From Phoebastria nigripes (lineage: Eukaryota; Chordata; Aves; Procellariiformes; Diomedeidae): a DNA stretch of 64,000 nt. Within the stretch, counting starts at the first letter, position 1; every line of letters begins with the position of its first letter. This document shows, piece by piece, positions 57,630 through 64,000 of this stretch. The stretch is from the NCBI GenBank assembly GCA_035582835.1, contig JAYKAV010000289.1, forward strand, positions 1,820,853 to 1,884,852, read 5' to 3'. The position numbers and the translations under genes are program-made. The notes beneath the pieces are model-generated. The model was not told the origin of the DNA. It ran no database searches and was given only the letters and a program-made list of their open reading frames with translations.

Positions 57630-58060
57630 TCTCTTTGTTTTTACTGTAAGTAAAATCCTGTGACTGAGAAGTTTTGTTGATACAAAAACCTTTTCCCTGC
57701 AAAGTTTGGTGTCAAAAGACTGACATTTTTNAATGAAAAACCATTTCATCAGGGAATGTACATCCATCTCTATTCTGTAGATATTGGTTGGTTTGTATGT
57801 TTATAACGAGTGCTGAGAAGGAACATTTTGTCTCCTGTGAATATGGCCTGTTTGGTGAAACCATGTTTTTGATGGATTGTTCTCAGAGCCCTCTGTTATT
57901 AGAGATGTTTCCCCGTTTGGACTCCAAGGGGTGGAAAAGTTTATCTTTAATAGCAGGAAGCAGATATATCATCATGTGGTGGAAATATTTCCCTCCATGT
58001 TGAGAACTCTTTAGTAAAATTTTGGTGGAGAATAATTTCTAATTTTTCCTTTTCTGCTAA
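57630..58060. repeat. AT-rich fold-back repeat class, copy 6
   Basis: GAGAAGTTTTGTTGATAC, AAGACTGACATTTTT, GAAAAACCATTTCATCAGG, GGTGAAACCATGTTTTTGAT and AGTAAAATTTTGGTGGAG words in alternating orientation. One of the longest copies. N at 57731. Confidence 0.45.
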
Positions 58061-58813
58061 ATTGTAAAACCTTTGCTAGCAGACCCTCAAAAGAAACACT
58101 GGCAGAGCTGAGGTGGTGAAAATGGAAACAACCAGTTATCTCCATGGCCTCTAGACTTCCTTTATACACAAAGCCATGTTAGTTAATTCTTCGCTTATTT
58201 CTGATGATATGAAGTCATGGGTTTTGAGGCACTATGGACTGAAAGCTTCCATTAGAAGAAGGCTGATGCATGGGTTAGGAAACAGGCTTGCTATTTTGGA
58301 GGCAACAGTTGAATTTGCTGTCTGGACACATTTTTTCCATATTACTTTACGAATAAGTCCCCTCAGTCTGTCAGGTTCTCATCTATAAAAATGATAAGAA
58401 TATTTCCACCTTATCCTAAATGTGTTATGAAATAAATCTAGAAGATTGAGGCCTTCTGTCTCCCTGTGTGCACACAGACATATACCTACAATCCCTCCTC
58501 CCTTTCCACAGAGGCGTTACTTCATTCTTACAGCAGATTCACAGCTTCTGAGATGCAAAAGTGTTGACTTGTCCCCGAACCTTCTTTTCTCTTTGCTGTG
58601 CAAAATAACATTCTAAAGATGACACAAAATTCTGCCACCAGACATCAATTTCATGGTGCTCTCTGTAGCTGAGGCACATCCTAGTTGAATGTGACTGTGA
58701 ATAAGCTCATCAAAAGAGGAGTTTGTCTGTCCACTAAGATCTGAATCAAGTGGTACATAGTATAACAATGTGGGTCAAAACCCATTAACCATATTTCCTA
58801 GTTATAGTTATGT
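58061..58813. other. Non-coding stretch
   Basis: No gene and no recognised repeat. Confidence 0.45.
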
Positions 58814-58858
58814 ATAATACATAAATAATGCTCAAATATTAATCAAATTATGTATTAT
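58814..58858. repeat. 11-bp inverted repeat
   Basis: ATAATACATAA (58814-58824) pairs perfectly with TTATGTATTAT (58848-58858) across a 23-base AT-rich loop. Confidence 0.7.
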
Positions 58859-58989
58859 TAATTATCATTCCTATTATTTGAGCCTGAAGAACGATAATAT
58901 ATTTTGGCCTAAACATAGGCACTTTTTTCCTCTTCTTTTAGTCTATAACAAGCTGATGTTTCTTTCTGTGTGCAGAACACAAAGCCTGA

Positions 58990-59150
58990 GATTATAGAAC
59001 TGGGCTGGGAAAGCTAAAATCTATTCTAGTGATCCATGGGGCAATTCTGATTAATGCTCTGACAGCTCTTGTTTGAGTTTCCTTACCTGCAGAAGTAATA
59101 TAGAAACAGTGTCTCATTAGAGTGAAGCTAAACTTGTGTTTCTTAAGGAC
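58990..59150 (+). mobile_element. Possible MIR SINE relic
   Basis: GAGTTTCCTTACCTGCAGAA near 59076-59095 followed by GTAATATAGAAACAGTGTC weakly follows the MIR 3' half order. Diverged; the LTR inserted about 80 bp downstream. Confidence 0.3.
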
Positions 59151-59224
59151 CTTCAGAAGAGAGGTGTTTGGAGCTAAGCAGCTAAGCNTGCATCCATGCA
59201 CATTCTGACATATACTACCTTTTC

Positions 59225-59229
59225 TCAGG
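59225..59229 (+). repeat. 5' target-site duplication (TCAGG)
   Basis: The five bases immediately left of the LTR are repeated exactly at 59809-59813 on its right. Confidence 0.88.
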
Positions 59230-59471
59230 TGTCCTGGTTTCAGCTGGGATAGAGTTGTGTTTTTTTTTTTCCTAGTAGTTGGTATAGTGCTGTGTTTTGG
59301 ATTTAGTGTGAGAATAATGTTGATAACACACTGATGTTTTTAGTTGNTGCTAAGTAGTCTACTAGTCAAGGACTTTTCAGCTTCACAAGCTCTGCCAGGT
59401 GCACAAGAAGCTGGGAGGGAGCATAGTAAGGACAGCTAGCCCAACTGGCCAATGGGGTATTCCATACCATG

Positions 59472-59479
59472 TGACGTCA
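59472..59479 (+). promoter_or_regulatory. CRE (TGACGTCA) in LTR promoter
   Basis: A perfect CREB/ATF palindrome 15 bases upstream of the LTR TATA box, in the position expected of the LTR U3 promoter. Confidence 0.6.
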
Positions 59480-59486
59480 TGCTCAG

Positions 59487-59495
59487 TATATAAAA
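59487..59495 (+). promoter_or_regulatory. LTR TATA box
   Basis: TATATAAAA follows the CRE; transcription would start about 30 bases on, near 59520. A GTAACCGTTAC palindrome with an MYB-like core lies at 59554-59564, downstream. Confidence 0.65.
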
Positions 59496-59808
59496 GCTGG
59501 GGGAAGAAGAAGGAAGGGGGGGACGTTCGGAGTGATGGTGTTTGTCTTCCCAAGTAACCGTTACGCGTGATGGAGCCCTGCTTTCCTGGAGATGGCTGAA
59601 CACCTGCCTGCCAGTGGGAAGTAGCGAATGAATTCCTTGTTTTGCTTTGCTTGCGTGCGCAGCTTTTGCTTTACCTATTGAACTGTCTTTATCTCAACCC
59701 ATGAGTTTTCTCACTTTTACCCTTCCAATTCTCTCCCCCATCCCACCTGGGGGGAGTGAGCGAGCGGCTGCGTGGTGCTTAGTTGCTGGCTGGGGTTAAA
59801 CCACGACA

Positions 59809-59813
59809 TCAGG
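59809..59813 (+). repeat. 3' target-site duplication (TCAGG)
   Basis: Exact copy of 59225-59229, marking the right edge of the insertion. Confidence 0.88.
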
Positions 59814-60442
59814 AAAAGAGGCTGTAATAGCTTACTTTGCCCAGTCAGAGGATTTGAATCTATCTCACCTTCAGCATCAGGGTCAGAACAACCCTATGTC
59901 CTAACATATTGCACTTCTAAAAGTCTAGGGAGTATTTCATCCTGTCACCCAAGGGAACCTCAGAGTGCGGTAGATATATAAGCAGGACCACACCATATTT
60001 GAGGTTATCTCGTACACAATTCTCCACCTAGCGTTTTGTTGGCGAGTGCACCAATTGGGAGTTTTGTCTATGGGTCTGATTAGAAACCCACTTGAAATCA
60101 GTAAGAGTCTTTCCTTTCAGCAAGCAGGATTTGAACGTGATAGTTTGTAAGACTGCTTGGGCCTCGCTGGGATGAAAGGCACTGTACTGAAATGCAATAC
60201 AAAAAAGTTCCTTCTTCCACACATTCCTATTCACATGAATATGGGTACATCCACCTACTTCAGTACACTGAAAGGAATATCCACTATAAGAATAAAGCTT
60301 ATCAAAGCCTAAACACAATACAATCAGCCTTCTATGTAGATGCAAAACCTTACTGAGCAGCAGCAAAAAGAATTAAACACAACAGAGGAAGACAGAGACT
60401 CATTAAAAAGAGTTATAACAAATCAGCTATCAGACATTTAAA
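59814..60442. other. Non-coding stretch right of the LTR
   Basis: No retroviral internal sequence and no gene. AT-leaning mixed sequence. Confidence 0.5.
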
Positions 60443-60470
60443 GAATAAACTTGTTAGAATAAACCTGTTA
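60443..60470. repeat. 14-bp tandem duplication
   Basis: GAATAAACTTGTTA (60443-60456) is directly followed by GAATAAACCTGTTA (60457-60470), one difference. A diverged third unit (CATAAGCCTGTTAAAGG) lies near 60553-60569. Confidence 0.75.
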
Positions 60471-61454
60471 AATAAATCCTCAGCAAAGCTAATTAGGTCT
60501 GTGTTACATTGGCACAATGGCTCCCTTCTTCCATAGAAGACTTAATGATAGCATAAGCCTGTTAAAGGAATACACTAAGTATACAATAAGCCAGCTATTT
60601 AAAGGATACCTCAGTCAGTTCATCCTCTAAATCTGACCTACCTACAGATTGTCACTGGTGAGAAATATCTCCTAGGCTCCAAATTCTATTGAAAACCTGG
60701 GCCCGTGTGCCTTCTCGTTTGTGAGAGAGACGTCTATGGATGCGCCCCTTTTTCCAAACAAAGGGACTGGTGGTGGCTGTGGAAGGACTACATGATTGAA
60801 GGGGTTTTGTTTTCCTTTCTCTCTGTGTTGTACTCAAGGTGCAGATTAACCAACTGAACCTATTCTCAGGGCTTTAATGACAATATTGATCGACTATTGG
60901 TGAAGCAGCAAGGAAAGAAAGAGAATAAAAATAATTACTTTGCCCCTATATAGTGGTTTTTGTCAGCACATGTGTAAGGATGGATGATTTGGAGATTAAA
61001 GATGTTTAACTGAGGCTTGGAATATCTGGGTTTGTCCCAGTTCTGCCTCTGGTTTTGTGTAAAACATACTCTTTCTACATCCCTCTCATAAACAACAGGG
61101 TGACTACTGCTTCCTTTTGATTTCACCTGTTGCGATACTGAGGTCTGTGAGGCAAGCCTTATAACTTCCCTCAGGATGATCTACAAAGCCAAATGAGGCG
61201 TTGGTAGTGTGTGTTAGCATTCCTGTGATGGCTTAGTCTTGCTAGTGTGGGTAACTGCAGGAGTGGAGCTGTAGGTGCAAACCATGATGCTCTCAGTACT
61301 AACATTTCCCACAAATACCTTAATATGTTGCTACCCTCGTGCCTTCATGCTGCTGTGTAGACAAAAAACTGGGTGGGTAACTGCAGTTAGCTCAGTTCTG
61401 GTTTCTAGGTGAAAGTTATACAAACAACAATAATCCCGACAAGACGAGAGCATT
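60471..61454. other. Non-coding stretch
   Basis: No gene and no recognised transposon. Confidence 0.45.
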
Positions 61455-61625
61455 AGATTGGTGTATTTTCACTTGTATTACATAGATGGAAGCAGAAGAG
61501 GAGTAAAGTGATCCCCTTGAGATTATGTGGCCATCCAACAGCATAGCCAAAAATAGAACCCAGGTGTCCGAGCTGGTCCTGCACATTTTACGCAATAGAT
61601 CACTCCCTCCAGAGGTGAACTGGGT
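61455..61625 (-). mobile_element. MIR-type SINE relic, reverse orientation
   Basis: ACATAGATGGAAGCAGAAGA, GTAAAGTGATCC, TTATGTGGCCATCCAACAGC, then AAAAATAGAACCCAGGTGTC and GCAATAGATCACTCCCTCC follow the reverse complement of MIR (ACAGATGGGGAAACTGAGGC, AGTGACTTGCCC, GGTCACACAGC, GAACCCAGG). The extended GAACCCAGGTGTCC tail is the sauropsid variant I know. Confidence 0.68.
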
Positions 61626-64000
61626 GATTTTCNTCAAGAAACGTGGGAAGAGTTAAATGCTGACTGGCTTGGAGGGAAATGATCTAAAACTAGCAGGGAA
61701 AGAAATGTTTATTTCTGGAGAAGGNGTCACAAGCAAAAGAAAAGCTTGAAAACAAGAATTGAACACTACATAAAGAAATGCTTGACAGCCACAGCCCTTT
61801 AAGTTGCTTTGAGTGTCTGTGTGCAGAATTCATTGCTGGCAACCAAAAAACAGTGTCGGCTCTAAAGACTGAACCTGGGATATGAATCTACTGTAACAGC
61901 ACTGGGACATTGGGGATGACAGTGCTCTGGGGGAGACATCTGGGCTTGTTCAGAGCTGCAATGAACAAATGGATACCAAGAGGGGAAAAGATAGGAAATA
62001 AGAACCTGAAGGATCCCCTAGACTGAATTTCTGCCTAATGTTCAACCCACTCTTGAAGAAATGCAGTGAATGAAGTTTTTGGTATGGAAAGCTGGAACAC
62101 GCTGGTACCAGAGCGTGTCTGGCCAGCAGGAGGTGACGGAGCATGTAGGTAAAGTTCCTTGTTAGTGATATTACCATTAGCAGGGAAAGGTAGCAGCTGA
62201 GTTCAGGACTGCTCAGGGAGAGGTGTGCATACACAGAGTAAGTAGCAGTCTTTGCTTTGGGAAGCATCCAAATAAAATAAACAAGGTGGAGTTTTTATAC
62301 ACACTCTTTAACATGCTGCTTGGGAAACTGTGGCATAAAAGCTACATCTGAACAGTCTGGCAGCTGTGTTTCACACTACACACTAAGATCTTGATCCTAG
62401 ACACCTGGACAGGGGACAGGTTCTTGGTTTACCCGACTGTGTTTCTGGAAACAGATTCCTGAATATTTTGATTTGTCCTTTCCTGCTCTGACCACTAACC
62501 AGAACAGCCTGAGAGGCTGTGTTTATGCAGAGAGGTTTTGTAAAGCACTTAGGTGTATGCCTTTCAACATAGTTTCTGAAAATCAATTGCATCAACTTTT
62601 TCTTAACGAGATGAAAAGTCCTTACTGTATATGAGAAATAACCCTGCTCAAGGCATGTGGTTACTGTATGGTAACAATAACCCCAATTCTCAGGGTGCTG
62701 GTATGCACCAGCTACCAACCTTGTGACTCACTGCATACCTGAGGCAAAGTGCAGTTATCTCAGAGTAGCAGCATGCTCTAAAACATGTCATTCCTTAGTG
62801 ATTCAAATTCAGATTTTCTCCCAAATAAATAATAAATGATAGCCAGGGGAAAAAAATAAAAATTACTTCTTACTTCTCTTCCTATATTCAATGCTTGCCA
62901 GGTATATTGGTTTGTGCAAAGATAGTGGTGATAGTCCATTCTGACCTAGACTACTGTTGATGAAAAAGTGCAATTTGGTTGCGTGAATCTGTTGTAAAAT
63001 GCTGGACTCCCTGCCCTGGTGATATGGATCCTTGGGCTCCAGAAAATGGAATTTGCCCCCTTTGTTGTGTGGCAGATAGCCAGGTGGCTTGGTCATTGTT
63101 TATAATCCGGAGATAAAAAGACAAAGACGGAACAGTCTTGTGCCATCCCTTCCAGAAGCTGAAAAAAATTGCTCATACAGTTACAATATATCAGCATCAA
63201 TTTAACAGTCATGCAGTCAGATGTGTATACATGTTATGACTTGATTTTATGCTGTGGGTGGTACCGTTATTCTGTACTAACATCCGATCGTACAACCTTA
63301 GCACAGCCCTGCTAGATGTGCACTGGCTTCTCTTGGGTAAATCAGAAAAGAAGCACTGACCCTCTAACTCTCATTGATGTACTTCAGAATTAGCTTAGAA
63401 AGACTACGGATGACAGTGGCTGTCCACTTCCTCCAGCAACCCCTGTTAATCAAGCTAAGATATCTCTTTCTCATGCCTGCATCATAAACACCGAGAGATA
63501 TCAGTGCCTCTAGCTTTGCCATCTCCTTTGCAATGAACATTTTTGGGGCTCTGAGAGATATGAAACAGATGCAAGAACATAGATATGTTGGAGTGAGGAA
63601 CAAGGAAAAAAAGCTCAATTGAACATTCTAGTCCCTGCATTTGACTGCACATGGGTTTCATCTACCAACATTTTTTTGAGTGGTCTGAAGTGCTCAGTGA
63701 TTGCAGATAGAGGCAGAGTGAGGCTTGAAGCCTTCTGTGCNGTGTACAGCTCATGATGGGTTGGGAGTTACAAGTAGTTCCCTTTTGAAAGCCTTAGTCC
63801 AAGTTCAGAAGGAAACTAAGCTGCAGGTGATGAATACTGATGACTTGTACTTGGTACCAGACAATAGTAACAATAGTGAATATGAAAGACTGCTAATAAA
63901 GAGGATGGATGGGAAAATCAGCAGATATGGGTTCATTTGCTTGCTCTTCCGTGCACCTCAGCAAGCTCTAGAGGAAAGTATTCAACTCCTCTAGCTTCAT
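61626..64000. other. Non-coding stretch to window end
   Basis: No gene supported. Minus frames at 61950-62267 and 62383-62718, and the plus frame at 63725-63994 (which lacks an ATG start), show no domains or splice support. Ns at 61633, 61726 and 63741. Confidence 0.45.

Larger units (their letters stand above)
59230..59808 (+). mobile_element. Complete solo LTR of an avian endogenous retrovirus
   Basis: The 579-bp element begins TGTCCTGGTTTCAGCTGGGA and ends GGGGTTAAACCACGACA, with TG...CA termini and a 5-bp TCAGG target duplication on both sides. I recognise it from memory as an LTR type abundant in neoavian birds. The 5-bp duplication suits an ERVL-like integrase. No internal gag/pol/env sequence lies on either side, so recombination between two LTRs probably left this solo copy. 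It carries a CRE and TATA box (listed). Where a polyadenylation hexamer is expected (59677-59682) it reads ATTGAA. One N at 59346. It is the least diverged repeat in the window. Confidence 0.92.

Noticed and set aside
59814..60442. Internal retroviral genes beside the LTR
   Set aside because: No gag, pol or env-like frame occurs on either side, and the target duplication directly flanks the LTR, so it is solo.
63725..63994. 89-codon plus-strand frame near the window end
   Set aside because: It begins with a non-ATG codon, contains an N and has no upstream acceptor I would trust.

Overview
This is vertebrate nuclear DNA, almost certainly avian, and it contains no gene I can demonstrate. Composition is AT-leaning with short GC-richer islands. 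The longest open frame is about 206 codons and lies in low-complexity, GC-rich sequence that is open in several frames. No recognisable protein domain, rRNA, functional tRNA, CRISPR array or bacterial-type gene is present. The window looks like a gene desert or the inside of a very long intron.

The bird assignment rests on the mobile elements. At 59230-59808 there is a complete, lightly diverged solo LTR of a type I know as abundant in neoavian birds, bounded by a perfect 5-bp target-site duplication (TCAGG). At 10966-11060 there is a fragment of a second avian LTR family. Two CR1 LINE 3' ends (29341-29560 and 37815-38056), at least three MIR-type SINE relics (16287-16370, 27740-27870, 61455-61625; two more are weaker) and one tRNA-like SINE head (24075-24140) make up an older layer. 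Below that lies a still older layer of internally palindromic sauropsid repeats (5936-6040, 6405-6590, 16705-16790, 38470-38880, 57515-57565) and a diffuse family of fold-back, TTTTGA/TCAAAA-rich stretches (for example 17821-18115, 20660-20970, 21835-22260, 23430-23815, 57630-58060).

Between the repeats are blocks of complex, repeat-free sequence dense in homeodomain (TAATTA), POU octamer (ATGCAAAT) and PBX-HOX-like (TGATTGAT) words: 540-1030, 7420-7560, 8126-8500, 9835-10615, 12520-12880, 15936-16110, 36170-36470, 43000-43160, 47370-47480, 48690-48900, 49440-49600 and 52700-52790. They look like the conserved non-coding elements that surround developmental regulator genes, but conservation cannot be tested here, so they are low-confidence calls. 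I counted eleven perfect POU octamers by eye, about three times the rough expectation, including an inverted pair interleaved with an inverted CCAAT pair at 43054-43092.

The items most worth a second look are the young solo LTR with intact CRE and TATA elements, the interleaved octamer/CCAAT block, a 21-bp palindrome made of two overlapping NKX2-type sites (2988-3008), a compound palindrome at 56011-56045, and three open frames bounded by good splice-site sequences (9319-9399, 14404-14774, 28162-28289). More than 50 isolated single Ns, about one per 1.2 kb, look like masked heterozygous or ambiguous base calls, not assembly gaps.
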